A stretch of DNA of 64,000 nucleotides, from positions 24,414,501-24,478,500 of the forward strand of contig NC_056758.1 in the NCBI RefSeq assembly GCF_018687715.1. The letters run 5' to 3'. The notes beneath the pieces were generated by a model, which saw nothing but the letters and a program-made list of their open reading frames with translations, did not search any database and had not been told where the DNA came from. Of the stretch, positions 36,001-49,503 are shown piece by piece (within the stretch, counting starts at the first letter, position 1; each line of letters opens with the position of its first letter). The stretch comes from Carya illinoinensis. Lineage: Eukaryota > Streptophyta > Magnoliopsida > Fagales > Juglandaceae. The translations under genes were made by a program, and so were the position numbers.

Positions 36001-37760
36001 CTTCAAACATCCTATAATCAGGGGAGAGTGTGAGAATTGCCTGAACATCACAAAGGGCTGACTGGTAATCCTCAAGTGCTAGATATAAACAAAACCGAAG
36101 TTCCAAACATTCTAGTGCAAGTTTAAACCCAAGAATGCGATTGATCTCTGCAAGTGCAGCTTGAACATTCTGAGTTCTCATTAAGGAGGCAGCCCGATAC
36201 ATGTAGGGGTAAGTAAGAGTAGGGTCCAACTCAGTGGCTTTCTCAAGATCCTCCCAACACTTATCGCCTTCACAGTACAATGACCTCTCCTGGTGCATCC
36301 ATCCAAGTGGGGTAACAGTGGAAATTACAGAGCTGAGCTTCTCATAAGCCCAAAGGTTATGGCCCTTGATGTAACCAATTCTAGCCAAAGCTGAAACAGA
36401 ATATATATGGCCAGCATTCAAAGATGCCTCAAAAAGATGTTTGGCTTCTTCATATTCTTTCCTAAAGAGCCTCACACATCCTAACTGATGAAATGCCATC
36501 AGTCTCTGCCTGTCTGTTTCGGCAAATTCAATCAATCGTTCCAGGAAACAAACTGTTTTATAAGCCTGGGGATCAAGGTTTATTGCAACTTCACTTAATA
36601 AACAGTACAGGGAAAATGAAGCTGGCCCAACCATGATTGATATTTGTTGTCTACTAGTTTGGATAAATATTTCCACTACTCGATCGTCATTCAAACAATC
36701 AGGAAGATCACGCAAAAAAACTTGCAGACATGAGGCAGCTAAAATTGGCGTGTTCTCTTCAAGTGCATATTCTATGAGTTCCACTGCATCTTCTCTAGCA
36801 GAAACCAGAGATGCAAGTTTCCTATCGCAAGCATCTTTGAGCCTTTCACAACAAAACTTGTTTGCAAAAACTAATATTTCCAGCAGGAGATTTGTGGGAA
36901 CCTCACCTAAACTACCTTTCATGCTAAACTCCTTCACTGCCCTCATACCTGACGGAGAGATATTGTTTTCAGAGAGATCAATTTCCTCACAAAGTGATTC
37001 TGTGAAACACCCGTTTAGCATAGCATTAAATGGAGCTGAAAGGCCAGAAATTTTTTTCCTATCACAAAATATTTTCTCATCTCCAATTCTAAAACTAACG
37101 TTTCTTAAAACTTGGTTCCCATACATCAGAACACTCACATGGGAATTAACATTTACATCAAGAGGAAGCTGAGATGCTACATCTACAGGTCCAAACTCCT
37201 GGGCACATTTACCACAGGTTCCAAGCAAGTCAGATATAAGCTCTTCCCCTTGTTTCTCATACTTCATCCATGCCCCAAACACGAGCTTCTCATGAAGGGT
37301 GCTAGCCTTCTGCCAAGCTGCACGGAGGCTTCTCCGCATCAATTTGAGCTCCCCTAGGCCCCTAAACACCTGAAACTGTAACAAATAGAGGCTCGACCTC
37401 TCTTGTGAAGGACATGACTCAAGTTCTTCATGAATTTGAGCTAAAACTTCTACGTAATCAGCAGGTTTAAAGAATGGTAGTATCGGAGGCTCAGGGACCT
37501 TGATTAGAGATTCTCTAAAAAGATTTCAATCCCCAAGAAACAAAAAACACAAAACCAAAAATATTTTAATTCAATGAATTAGGAGAAATAAATTAAGAAG
37601 CTGAAAATGAAAAAACAGAGAAGAAAACTTACATGGATGAAGAAGAAGGCTGAGATGAAAGTTTGGAAAGTTTTCCTCTTTCAACTTGGAGCCAAGACTG
37701 TGGATTGAAAGCATTGAGCTGTGTTTCTTTACAGGACTCGGAGGGGAAAAATGTCCTCAT
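33050..37760 (-). CDS. EOL1: ETO1-like protein 1 (BTB/TPR adaptor, ethylene control)
   Basis: The exons are 37760-37633, 37514-35802, 35472-35181, 34145-33836 and 33270-33050, with GT-AG junctions and frame kept, giving 2664 nt and 887 residues. That is about the length of Arabidopsis EOL1. The N-terminus MRTFFPSESCKETQLNAFNP followed by PQSWLQVERGKLS is characteristic. A BTB domain lies at about 176-281 (VLRNVSFRIGDEKIFC, FCCERLKDACDR), followed by TPR and coiled-coil repeats from about 370 to the end, which reads DPNHQEMLELHSRVNSHEP. ETO1/EOL proteins join CUL3 through the BTB domain and bind the C-terminus of type-2 ACC synthases through the TPRs, so these enzymes are degraded and ethylene output is limited. 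All blocks are present, with no stop or frameshift. The start is the only ATG giving the conserved N-terminus. Confidence 0.95.
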
Positions 37761-38500
37761 GGAGCATAAGAGACGAAACAACTCCCAGATCTCCACAACA
37801 GGCAGATGGGTCTCTCTCCACTCAACTCAAACACAATAAAAGTTGGAAACGGTAAAAAGAAAAAAAAAAAAAAAAGTTCTCCTAATCACAATAAATACCG
37901 TTGGCAGAGACAAATTCCAATCCCACCAAGGAAACTGGAAAAAAGAAGAAGCTAAAGATAAAACAAACAGTCACAATCCCTGTATTGATTACGTCCAATT
38001 TATCAGAAACCGCCCGGAATTCAAACAAAAATACTTTTGGGTTCCTTTCATTCACCAAAAGAACAAAAATCAAGCTTTGTTTCTTACTTGCCAATCACAA
38101 TCATACGAAATTATGTGGATTCTACTATACAAAAAATGATAAATCAGAACCTCTTTTTTTTTTGGCCTCTAGTTTACGACATAATAAAATATCCTTAGTC
38201 TCTTCAGCATAGAAAAGCAATAAAACCAGAAAAGATCAAATACCCGGAAATGTTTCCGTAAGATCTCTACCAGAAAAATGACCAAACCCACATTTTAGCC
38301 CACACAACTCCTCCATAAAACGCCAAACAACCAATACCAAACAAAACAAAGCAGAGAGAGAGGAGAAAGAGACCACTTCACTTTGTGGCTTGGATTTGCA
38401 GACCCCGATCAGAGAATAGGAGACGAGCGCTTCAGAGGCTATAGATCAGACAGAGTGAGTGGAACCCGAACGAAAAATTCAGACTTTAACTTTGTCTCCC
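37761..38500 (-). promoter_or_regulatory. EOL1: 5' UTR region of EOL1
   Basis: Minus-strand sequence upstream of the ATG is free of other genes. A purine/pyrimidine-rich stretch at 38340-38470 looks like a leader exon, probably spliced to an acceptor just before 37760. The borders are not certain. Frames at 37843-38212 are not conserved proteins. Confidence 0.4.
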
Positions 38501-39723
38501 ACTTTCTTGTTTGGTAAAAGGGAAAGTTTCTTTATTTTCCTCTTTTTTCCACTTTCCAGCGACTCTTTTCGGGGGAAGCAGTGCAGAACTTCAGCGGAAA
38601 ATGTTGGCAAAAACTAGGAATGTTTTTGGGTTAGCTTTAACCGTATCGCTGGAAACGAATTCTAATAACGGTACTCATGGAAAATGCTGGCACGAGGTTT
38701 GAACGTTCATATTTTAATTTTTTTAATAATTAAAAAAGTAATTTTTAGAATGTTGATATATTTTTTTATCTTTTAAAATTATTTAAATATGTTAATAAAT
38801 ATAAAAAAAATTAAGATAGGAAATTTGTTAAATATCATTTTTTTTTTTTTTGAATAATTGTTAAATATCTTTCTTACTCTATTAATAAGTTTGTTTTATT
38901 ATACGTTGGTCAAAGGTGGGCGTGCGCATTAGTCTGACTCTAATATAGTTAGAATATCTTCCTTCGAATTTGGTATCTTATTGTTCGAACACTGGCTCGA
39001 ACTCCACTAAAAATAAGAACGACTGAACTCGACTTTGAACTTAATTAAACGATTTTAATCTTTTAACTATTCAACCAAATACTCTCTTTTTGAGAAAAGT
39101 TTCAAACCGGATTTGGTGCGAAAGGTTATTTTACACCTTTCATTAAAAAAACTGACACGTAAGTGGTCTACGTTTATTTATAGTGAAACTTTTTGCTCTC
39201 TATTTTTTCCTAAAGCCACTCTGATGTCTCCCTTTCTCCACCCCAGCTCTCATCTCCCTTACCATCAATCATCTCTCTCTCATCTCAAACCGTCACCTCC
39301 CTTTCTATACTAGATTTTATTCCAAACATTTGATCTCCCAATTTCTTCTTTCTTGACGGAGCTTGAAGTGTAAAAATAAAGGAAAACTTTCTTGCTAATC
39401 AATCTTTCAGGACCCCTTCTCCATAGAGCTGCTTTAAGATTATCTATGGAGAACACCAGCTAGTGAACTCATAAAAATTAATTGTATTTGTAAGGGTTCT
39501 ATGACTGTTTATACAGAATCAAAATTTAACAGAAAATCTTAATTATTGAGAAGATCTTAACCCAAATAACCCTTTTTCTAACTAAATAACATTTCAAATC
39601 CTAACAACCAATACTATAATAATATATTACGTAAACTGCTTCACCCAATAACGAACTTGTTAGAGAACTTTTTTCTACTTAGCTTTCAAATAGAGATGAA
39701 GACTTGGACAAACACTGAACAAG
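38501..39723. other. Intergenic, upstream of EOL1
   Basis: It should include the EOL1 promoter. No repeats with clear ends and no genes were recognised. Confidence 0.5.
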
Positions 39724-39732
39724 TCTCTGTCA

Positions 39733-39822
39733 GTAAAATACGTTCTGGTTACACTTGATGAATAAGAAGAACGTAAGCAATAAGAACGTTCTGGTTACAC
39801 TTGATGAATAAGAAGAACGTGA
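39733..39822. repeat. Tandem duplication of a 35-bp unit
   Basis: The unit from ACGTTCTGGTTAC to AAGAAGAACGT occurs at about 39733 and again at about 39787, 54 bp apart. Each unit begins ACGTTCT and ends AGAACGT, so it is also a small inverted repeat. Confidence 0.8.
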
Positions 39823-40239
39823 AGAGATGGAAAGCTTTTACTTGCTTAGCCTTGGGCGATAAGGCTGGAGGTACGAATAGAGAAACAAAGATGACTTTTT
39901 ATAGATGCAAATGTCTGAGATAATCAAAGCTATTCAACAAATCCCTCCTAATTCCTCTCTGGCTCCGGGTTTTTGTGTGTTTGCCCTTCTAAGGAGGGAG
40001 AGAGAGAGAGAGGAGAGAGAATCTCACCTTCGTTGAGGGGGGAGAGAGAGAGAGAGAGAGGAGGAAGAGAGAGATGGGGAGAATTGCATTACATTTGTTT
40101 ATGTGTATCCGGTTTTATCATTCACTTCTTATATTGCTTACGTGTCACTCTTCTATTCAAGGGTGTAAATTCCATATGCACAGGGCGTCCGTTCTCTAGC
40201 GCCTCTCATAGTTTTTAGGTCTCTACAAAAATTAAAAAA

Positions 40240-41420
40240 TTTGATTCAAATTTTGAGCTCTAATAAAACAGAATCGGAGTATGAGTGTTATTTATTTATT
40301 TATTTTTTTGCATTTAAAATCGGAGTCGAGGTTGTATTCGGATTTATTATTTGACTGACTTCGATATTACCTTCAACTTTGAATCTAACTTTGACCTCTG
40401 ACTTCGAATATATCCTTAACCTTCGACTCTGACTTCAATTTTGACCTCCAACTATGCCTTTAATAAAAATAGGTATTATTTATATATTGATTATATATAT
40501 TTATATAAAAAGTCTAAAACTTATATAGTTAAATTCAAGAAGATTAATAAACTAATAATCAATGCGACAATTATTAATGAATAATATTAATAGACTAATA
40601 ATCAATTATATGTACATTATACATATCATATTATCACTATGATACTATTACATATATTAGAGTAGATGAAACTTGACTAACTAAAGTGAGCCATGTACCA
40701 TGTATAATGTATATATTGTAAGACTATAAATTTGTTATCTAGTTTCTAATATAGTAGTATGTAACTAGATTATAATATAATATTTGGCTCCCATTTGAGT
40801 GGCTGGTTGTATTTTCTATTTGTAATTTACTCATTAGTGAATGATTGGATGATGGACATTGCCATTAGACCATGATGGCTCATAGTTACTCTTACTTGTA
40901 AGTTGTTATTTATGGTGTTGGGTGTTAGCTTAGGCCTTAGCTAGATGGTTGAATAATCATTTTATTGTTTTTAATTGATTTGGGAATTTGAAACTCTAAT
41001 ATAAATTTATGAATGGTAGTATATCAAGAATAACCTAAAGAACCTGCTGAATATTTTTAAACTCTTTAAGTTTTTATTTTTATTTTTCAGGCTTGCATAG
41101 CATATGAAATATTTAGAATTATATATTTTTACATATCTAAAATCTGTTTTTTTATTTTTATTTTTATTTTTATTTTTGCATAATTTTTTCATTGAACTTG
41201 AAACTGAAAGCTTACAAAAGAGTCTATTATATGTAATGTCTTTATTTAAAAAGAGGCTAAACATGAAACTAAACATAAAAAGAGCCCAAATTCCACTATG
41301 CTCTAACTTACAAATCGGAGTTGGATCAGAGCTTATATAAGTCGGAATCGGAGTTTAGATTCAAAAGTCAGATTTCTTCGATATCGACTTTGACTCAATC
41401 AATACTCGATCCTAATAGTT
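40240..41420. mobile_element. GAGTCGGAG-type repeat, second copy
   Basis: The left part (aaaatcggagtcgagg, cttcgactctgacttcaattttgacc) and right part (aaatcggagttggatc, gtcggaatcggagtttag, tcgatatcgactttgactc) mirror each other as at 30590-32360. The core is AT-rich with no ORF. It may be a non-autonomous TIR element. Confidence 0.45.
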
Positions 41421-41985
41421 TTGATTACAAAATTCTTATAATATATATATCTTTTTAAAAAATAAATTAACTTATAGTTTTACATTAAAATAATACTATA
41501 TAAGATAAATGTAATAAAGTAAAACATTTAATATATATAGATAATGTAATAAATCAAAAGTTGTAATTATATAATACACTATTTTTTAAATATAAGTTAT
41601 GGATATGTTATAGCATACGTTATTTTTATAGACACTAAAATATTAACTTTTACATAGAAAATCAATAATAAAAGCCTAATATTTTGCCTTCATGCGTCTA
41701 ATGAGTGAGGTTGAACAGTAAGCAGTAATATGATAATGTACGAAGTTATTTTTCTTTATTCTTTAAAGAGATAATACTTCTAACAACTTTCATCTATCAT
41801 ATTAAATAATTGAGAAAACAATAATTTTCAAATTGCATAATAATACGAGAGTTTATGATATAAGTAAATGGTTATAATTTTTAAGTTATTGTACATATAC
41901 CATCTGGTTGATTTAAATGAACCGAATATATAAATGTTGAAGTTAGTTGCTCACGATATACTTTGTAGGTTCGCAGTCCTAGGCT

Positions 41986-42640
41986 CACTACAAGGAAAGC
42001 CTCTTTTTACATTGAATAAATTTGTTGCAAATGATTTAAAATGTGTCACAAATACATTTTAGCGACACTTAAATATCGTTGCATGAGGGACGGTAATACT
42101 ACGTCTCAAAGCTATCTTTCACGTCACTATGAAATATTGTTGTAAAAAATTAATCTTTGCGACACTAAAAAGAGACATTAACAACGCAAAAACAAATTCC
42201 AATGGTCAGGAAAGTCCTTGCTTTTGACCAATTTCAATCGTCACAAAATATCAATATAACGCCGCAAATGAATAAACAATTCGTGGCACATGCATTTCAT
42301 TGCTTCACCCAATTTCGGCGCCGCAGCAAAGAATCTTCTTGCTTCATAATTAAGTGTCACAAATACTAGTTAATTTATCATCATATAAGCTTATTTATTT
42401 GTGTCGATAATTATAGCGTTACAAATACTTTGGATGCTAGTTGTGCAAATACCATTTTCAGAAATCACCACAAAATGACGCAAATAATTTTATGCAACAA
42501 TTATATCGCAACAAATAATATGTTCTGTCGTGAAGGTCGCACAAACTTGTTTTGGTCTCAAATATTATTTGCGTCAATTAAGAGTGACGTAAATAAGTAT
42601 TTGTGATGAGGAAAGTTATTTCCAACGAACAGATATCGCT
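41986..42640 (+). mobile_element. CACTA-type transposon terminus with subterminal repeats
   Basis: It begins CACTACAAGGAAAGCC, the standard CACTA/En-Spm end, after GCT (possible 3-bp TSD). For 600 bp it holds many variants of GCGACACTAAA, CGTCACAAAT and GTCGCAAATG in both orientations, the usual subterminal transposase-binding array. The other end was not found, so the right limit is open. Confidence 0.6.
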
Positions 42641-44470
42641 GGAAAAGTATGTAACCAAATTAAAAAAAAAAAAATTAGTATTGAAAAAAATACATAAAAA
42701 CAATATACATCTTATATTATATTACAATCTATGTCTCAATTACACAAAGTACTTGCTTTATGTTCGAAGTAATTACATTATATTACAATCCATAAAAGCA
42801 ATTATATGCATTAGACTACAATCCCTAAAGCAATTACATTATATTCTAAGTGTGCTACTTTAGACTTCTCAAGGCACATTAAAGTACAAAACCTATAAAC
42901 ATGTATTATCAAGTACAACATACTAGTAGAAATCTTTGTATCGGTTCCTGCAAAAATATTCGATGTCACCCTCAAATCATTATAAGATAAAAATTCTAAA
43001 GATATCAGAGTAAATGAAAGGGGAAAAGCAAAAAGCATGTGCATGAAATGTTCATCTAAACTCAGGATGCATAAAACACCTGATAGCATAAATATGTAAG
43101 CAGTTAGTAGCAATGTGTATTTTGAAGACTACAAAATTTGGATACCCTTTCTGTATTTGTTAATATAATTCTAGGATAGAGTTTATCCCTACCCTCTTGC
43201 TAACAAGTTTAGATTGAAAATAGAATAAACTAGCACAAAATTTTGTCCTCTTAATGGGAACACTGACCAAAGGTAATTCACTGCTGCTTCATTTGGCTTT
43301 CTATACTTCCAAATGACTCCAGATTAGCCATTTCAGGTTTTAGAGAAAATATAAGGCAAGAAAAAAAGGTTAAGAAAATTAAGAAAGGCTAAACTTGAAA
43401 GTTGGGAGTGAATAGATCTTAATCATGTCTTGCAAACTTTACCTTCATAGCCGTAGAAAGTAACCTTCAGTGATGAAGGTATTCAAAGGGAAATAATCTT
43501 GGTAGCAACCACTGTTTGGCAGCAGCCATTGCACACTATACGTGGCATATCGGGTTCACTAAGTGAACCGGTTCCTAGCCTCAAAGGCCCCCTCACCTCG
43601 CCCATTCTCTGCCCCCTTAGACCCCATAGTGAAAAGTGAAATCCTCGATCCCCTTCAGGCGCGATGCAGAAATCTCCCCCCTCCCTTCCTCCCATGAAGT
43701 TTTGAAATCTCCCCCTTCCCTGCAAGCCCTCATTCGTTACCTCCCAAAGTCCTTGCTTGTTACCTTCATCAATTCACTGTGCTTCATCTCCCCTCCACAC
43801 CATGATTTGAAAAAAAAAACCCCAATAATCTACGGTGAAATAGATAATGGATCGACAAATTACCCATTAATGTTCTTCAAAATTTTCTTCTAATACCTCA
43901 TTTTTTCTTTGTGATTCTAGGGTTACACCATACATGTTTGCTTCTCTACGATTTTGATGTTGGTAAGCCCTCATTCTTCTTCTCTGTTATGGTTTCACTC
44001 ACACACTCAGATTCTCACCAATGACGCACACACACTTCGATTTTGCACTAAAGCTTTTCCACAAAAAGTAATTCCTCCCCCTTCCTCTGTCATTTCTTCT
44101 ATGTGATGATCTGCAATTTCGACTATATAGGGTTAGTATATAGTATGATATTTATTATTTGATGTACTAAAAGTGCAATCTAATGATTTTAAATTTGCAT
44201 ATTTAAGTAAATGAATCAGATTGAAGCATGCTAGAGTCTAAATTATAACCCAAAAAATAGTTACTTTTCATAGAAACCCTGCAGTTTGTTTTGAATCTCT
44301 TGCTAGCTTTCAGGCTCATAAACCTTACAAATTCTAAAATCATTGCAGCCATGTTGGCAGGCATTACTGCAGTATTGGTAGGTCTTGCAGATGTGTTTTC
44401 TTCCTTGTTCCCCATCAAACTCTATACCAAGATGCCCATTCAGAGAGAAAAATCAACATCATATTAAGGA
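42641..44470. other. Unassigned; possible interior of the CACTA element
   Basis: No conserved protein was recognised. A 71-residue minus-strand frame at 44203-44418 has no family I know. A pyrimidine-rich part at 43560-43830 looks like leader-type sequence only. Confidence 0.4.
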
Positions 44471-44622
44471 TACATGAACCATCTTGATATATTTAAGCAC
44501 AAGAGGGAAAAATATATAGAAAATATACAAATGTTCCTCTTGATATATTTAAGCACAAGAAGAAAAATCAGCAAATAAGTATACAAAAAATACCCATGAA
44601 CCATCTTGATATATTTAAGAAG
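44470..44622. repeat. Degenerate tandem repeat, three copies
   Basis: CATGAACCATCTTGATATATTTAAG with a following CACAAGAGGAAAAAT occurs three times, at about 44473, 44534 and 44597, the middle copy altered at its start. Confidence 0.75.
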
Positions 44623-45138
44623 ATCTATGTACAGAAGTGGAATTTTGGAATTTAAAATTCTGTTTTTATATAAGCTTCTAATTCCAGTATCCTGAAAAGA
44701 AGTATCCAAGCCATTAGAAGTACATTAATTAAACACTATCCAAGCCAAGCCATTGGAAGTACATCGATAAAATGTGCCATGAGGCAATTATGTAACATAT
44801 AGTAAGTGCATCAATACGCCAAAAGAGCTTCAGTGCAGATTTAGGATTAAATCAGCGAGAAGAGCATTCTACAATCAACTAAGTGGTCTACATTCAAACC
44901 AAAGTAATTCATTAAAAAAAAAAGACTCACACCAAAGTTTGTGAACAGAGTATGCATCCCGTTGTCTTGCAGCGGGTTAGGCTTAAGAAACTTGAGAACC
45001 TTCAACAAGGCACTCCTCGGTAAATGGTTATGGCGCTTTCACCTTGAGGATGACTCTCTCTGGAGAAATATTCTAGAGGTCAAATATGGGAGTCTACGAG
45101 GAGGTTAGTGTTCTAATGAAGTTAGACGGCCTCATGGC

Positions 45139-45953
45139 ATGGGAGTTTGGAAACTTATCCGGAAGGGATGGGATGATTTGCTCGGCAACTGTAGGTTTGA
45201 GGTGGGAAGGGGCACGCAGATCAAATTTTGGCATGATATTTGGTGTGAGGATGTGGCCTTGAAAAACGCTTTCCCCTCTCTTTATAGGATTGTGCTGGAT
45301 CAAGGCTCTTCCATGGCGGATAATATGTGCAACAATTCTGATTCCATTATTTGGCTTGTAAGATTCACTAGAGCTGTATAGGATTCAGAATTGGGAGACA
45401 TTACTAATTTTTACAGGATGCTATATGTGCTGAAGCCAAGGGTAGAAATGGAGGACATACTCTGGACCTGCACAGGAAACAAGAAATTTTTAGTTTGTTC
45501 ATATCACAAAGCCTTGTCGATCCACTCCTCCATTGACTTCCCTTGGAAGTCCATATGGAGGAGCAATGTTCCCCTCAAAGTAGCTTTCTTTGGGTGGGTG
45601 GCCTCCCATGGTAAAATCTTAACAATCGACAAACTAAGGAAGCGTGGACTCTACATAACGGATTGGTGCTACATGTGCAAATGTAATGGTGAATCAACGG
45701 ACCACCTTATTCTTCACTGCAAAGTAGTAAAGGTAGTGTGGGATGCAATCTTCTCGAGACTCGTATTGCTTGGGTCATGCCTAAGAGGGTGATAGATCTA
45801 TTGTCTTGTTGGCAAGGGATTAGGGACAACTGTCAGATCGCTGCAGTATGGAGGATGGCACCTCTATGCTTAATGTGGTGCACATGGAATGAAAGAAATG
45901 GTTGCTGCTTTGAGGATAGGGAACGCTCCCCAGACAGTTTTAGGGACTTTTTC
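45139..45953 (+). pseudogene. LINE reverse transcriptase C-terminus with zf-RVT domain
   Basis: Two frames are separated by a stop near 45380. The zf-RVT part (PF13966 pattern) has the W-x-S/N-x-x-P-x-K-x-x-F-x-W core and a CxxCxxxxxSxxHLxxxC motif, all visible at 45560-45730. The ending GCCFEDRERSPDSF leads into the inserted LTR and the frame continues beyond it. It would not be expressed as a full protein. Confidence 0.8.
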
Positions 45954-48900
45954 TGTAACAGCCCGTTAGAAATTCAATCGTCAAATTTCTATTAACTTAG
46001 GAACCTCGTGAAAACCCCATAAGTTTTCACGAATCCATTAATCGTATAGGTTTTTGTCTAACTACATAGTTAGTGTTATTATTTACTATGGTATCAGAAG
46101 TGTGTTTTGATTATTGGAGATAGTTAGAAGTGTCAAAATGTATTATGGTTTGTGCCATTAGACTCAGAGGGTTATTTAAGGTCTTATGGCGCAATAACAT
46201 TTTTTCATAATTTCGGGCGAAACGTCTGTTCAAAACTGTAGATATTAATGGATAAAAATATCTTAAGCTAATTTTGTAGATATTATTGGATAAAAATATT
46301 TTAAGCTAATTTCGTGGATATTATTGGGTAAAAATATCTTGAGTTGATTTTTGTAGATATTATTAGGTAAGAGAGTCCTACACTCCACTCTCACTCCGGT
46401 AAGAGAGTCCTACACTTAACTCTCACTTCGGGTAAGAGAGTCCTACACTTAACTCTCGCTCCAGCCTCATCTCTTCCATATCTCATCCACAAGTATCTCC
46501 AATCACCCCTCCCCATGAAATTATCTTCATTTACGCTTTCCATTGAAGGAATACCAAATACTCTCTCTCGGACAGCTTTTAGGAGTTCTTTTGCACACCC
46601 ATTTCGAAGTTTTTGTAAGTGTTTTATCATAAAGTTTCCTTCATATAAGTTGTTCCTTTTTGAGTCTAGTTTACATGGATATCTTATTTACCCCATTTGA
46701 AGATCATTTGGTCAGTCAAATATTGTGTAAACTATAAAAAGGTCATTCTGGGAGATAAATTGGAGAATATGTTATAGTTTGGAGTTTTTGACCAAGCTAA
46801 TGGATAGATATTGGTCCGAAATTTTTATGGAGTATTGTTAACATGTATATATGACTATTGGTTGAGGATTTTTGCATGATTAAAGGTTTTGATGAAAGAT
46901 TTTCTTAGATTTAGAAACTTAGAAACTGGAAGAAGAAAAGCAGTTTCTATTTTGAAAAAGTTTAACTCTTTGGTGGTCTAAACCTATTCTAATGACTTTA
47001 ATAGTTTTATTGGAGGATCCTAAGTATCTTATATACATGTTATATTATTATTTTGAAGATATTTGATGTTAGTTTCAAAGATATGAAATTTTATGCAAAG
47101 AGATATTCAAATAAGCCAAAGTGTGGATATTCTTGGCTAAATTTATGTTTTGGTTAATTTCTAACAATGTGATCTTGAATTAGAAGCTTATATATGTTTT
47201 AGGACATCTTTTTAAATCATGTGATGGTTTGGTTTGAAGATCATATATTTATAAGTCATAGATCAAGAGATTTATCAAAGCTAGTTGAGGAAAAAGTTTC
47301 TGTTTTTGGACTAAGTGTAAAACCAAAAACTCCAAATGTTATTTTGTGATTTTGGTGACTTTAGTTTGATGATTTAAAGCATGGTTGATGTTAGGATGAT
47401 ATTATGAATATGTTAGAAGTAAGATTTGATTTTTGAAATTCTTAGAGATGTTTTGATTTAAGGTCAAAACTTGTGATTCAAGTGTTTGGATCTTTTTACA
47501 AAAAAGTTTGGTGTTAATTATTAGCTTTTTCTAAATGGATGTTTTAAGTATGGTTTTGAACTTAGGATTGGAAGATGTTTGTTGCAAAATTTTGGTTTAA
47601 GCATGAGTTTTGAAGTTGGAAGGAATTGCAACAAAAATCAAGGGAAATGACCTATGGATGTTTCGGCCATAGTGTGTTCTTCATAGTTGTGTTTTGTTTT
47701 AAATTTTTATGAGTTGATATTTAAGTTTAGGACAAAATTTACATGAGGAATGTAAATTTTGGAAACTTTTGGAGTTAGTATGCAAAATCCTTAAGTTATG
47801 GGTAAAACGGTCATTTTCCCACATGTAGAGAGTAAAATGAAAATTTTACTCTTTAAGTTAGTATTTTCCATACTTCAAATTATTAGTGATTTAGTTCTAA
47901 CTTTTAGAATCACTAATTACAGTTCCTCGTGGTCGCACTTGAAGTTTTATAAGAAACGCGGAGATCGAGGTAAGTTAGCTTTTAACTTACTAGCAGTCTA
48001 CTGTGTATGTGTGCTAAGTAAAGGAACTACAGTGTATGTATGTATGTTATCAAATATGTCATGCCATGCCAAGTTATCAAGTAATTGTCTATTATACAGA
48101 ATTTATTCTGTCATTAATTTTTATCTGTTACATAATATATTCTGTCATGTATTACTGTACATTACAAGTATGTCATGTTAAATATGTTGTCTGTTATATG
48201 TTATGCCATGTTACGAAATGTTTCTATCTCAAGTTGGTCATGTATTTCAAGTTATGTTCAAATCACGTTATGTTACGTTAGGGCTTCAATCCTTTCGTAT
48301 TCCAGTCACGTTTCATATTAAGTTTGTGTAGAATACATGGGGTCACAACAACTGTGGAGTATGTATTTACACATAGAATACATGGGGCCACAACAACTGT
48401 GGAGTATGTATTTAACTGCATTGTGATGTTAAGTCAAGTTTATGTAGGATACATGGGGCCACAACAATTGTGGAGTATGTATTTAACTGCATTGTGATGT
48501 GTAGAATACATGGAGCCACAACAACTGTGGAGTATGTATTTACACATAGAATACATGGGGCCACAACAACTGTGGAGTATGTATTTTTCATGTTAAGTCA
48601 AGTTTGTGTAGAATACATGGGGCCACAACAACTGTGGAGTATGTATTTACACGTAGAATACATGGGGCCACAACAACTGTGGAGTATGTATTTTTCATGC
48701 TAAGTCAAGTTTCAGATCAAGTTCATGTCAAGTCAAGTTCAGTTCATGTTTCAATTTAAGTCATGTCAATTATGCTATGTTGTACGCTAAGTTATGCTTT
48801 AATTACTTATGAATTTGATTATGCATTTATGCTTTTACTGTCATCCATGCATCATTAGTCTGTGTGGAAGTTTCTTGTTAACTTGCTGAGATTGGTAATC

Positions 48901-49352
48901 AAATCTCACTGTGGTAGTCCCAACTACCATTCCCCCCGAATGGTAGATCTTGTTACAGGACCTGAAGGAGGATCAGAAGCTGACCAACTAGACACAGTCG
49001 ATTGAACGACGGTGCGTCGTTAATGTTAATATAGTAGTTAAATTACTACTTGTACGATGGAGTTGCATTTCCAGTACTTTTTGGATCATAAGCATTTTGG
49101 ACTAGTGTTGTGATCTTAGTTGTTCAATGGGTCTTTATGTATGAAGTATGTTTTAAGCAATTGGGATATTTTCAATTTGGTGCATAGTATTGCTAAAGAA
49201 AAAAATTATCCGCTACGAATATTTCATAATGTTAGATGCATGTTAGGAATATTGCATCTTATATGTCATGAACGGGGGCAAGTAACCTTGTGTTGCATGT
49301 CTCGACGCTTCAAATGTCCGTCCGATCCCAAACGGAATTTGGGGGCGTCACA
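45954..49352 (+). mobile_element. Solo LTR (copy F), 3399 bp, inserted in the LINE
   Basis: It begins TGTAACAGCCCG and ends GGGGGCGTCACA, flanked by a perfect TSD TTTTC at 45949-45953 and 49353-49357. Removing it restores the LINE reading frame. It contains a seven-copy hairpin minisatellite at 48332-48692 and no coding region. Confidence 0.92.
48332..48692. repeat. Seven-copy hairpin minisatellite in LTR F
   Basis: A 36-base unit occurs at 48332, 48377, 48448, 48505, 48550, 48612 and 48657. Each unit is a two-part stem: AATACAT pairs with ATGTATT, then CCACA pairs with TGTGG around the loop ACAAC. The spacers are of two kinds, a short one (TACACATAG-like, about 9 bp) and a longer one with TAAGTCAAGTTTGTG or AACTGCATTGTGATG. 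Most changes keep the stem. Confidence 0.93.
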
Positions 49353-49503
49353 TTTTCTTTCATACTTTGTTGTTGTGAGCCTCTTCTATTGTATGGAATG
49401 GAATGAGTCTAAACGATTTTTTGTAATTAGGCTCTTTCTTGTACATTTCTTGTGTACTCGGGCTTTGCCTATTTACGTGGATCAATAAACTTTTTTTACC
49501 TAT

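Noticed and set aside
37633..37760. Possible frameshift in EOL1 exon 1
   Set aside because: A first count suggested a missing base, but careful recounting gives 128 nt and an unbroken join to exon 2.
48332..48692. CRISPR-like array
   Set aside because: Regular 36-base repeats are present, but spacers are not unique, there are no cas genes, and it is inside a plant LTR with a proven TSD.
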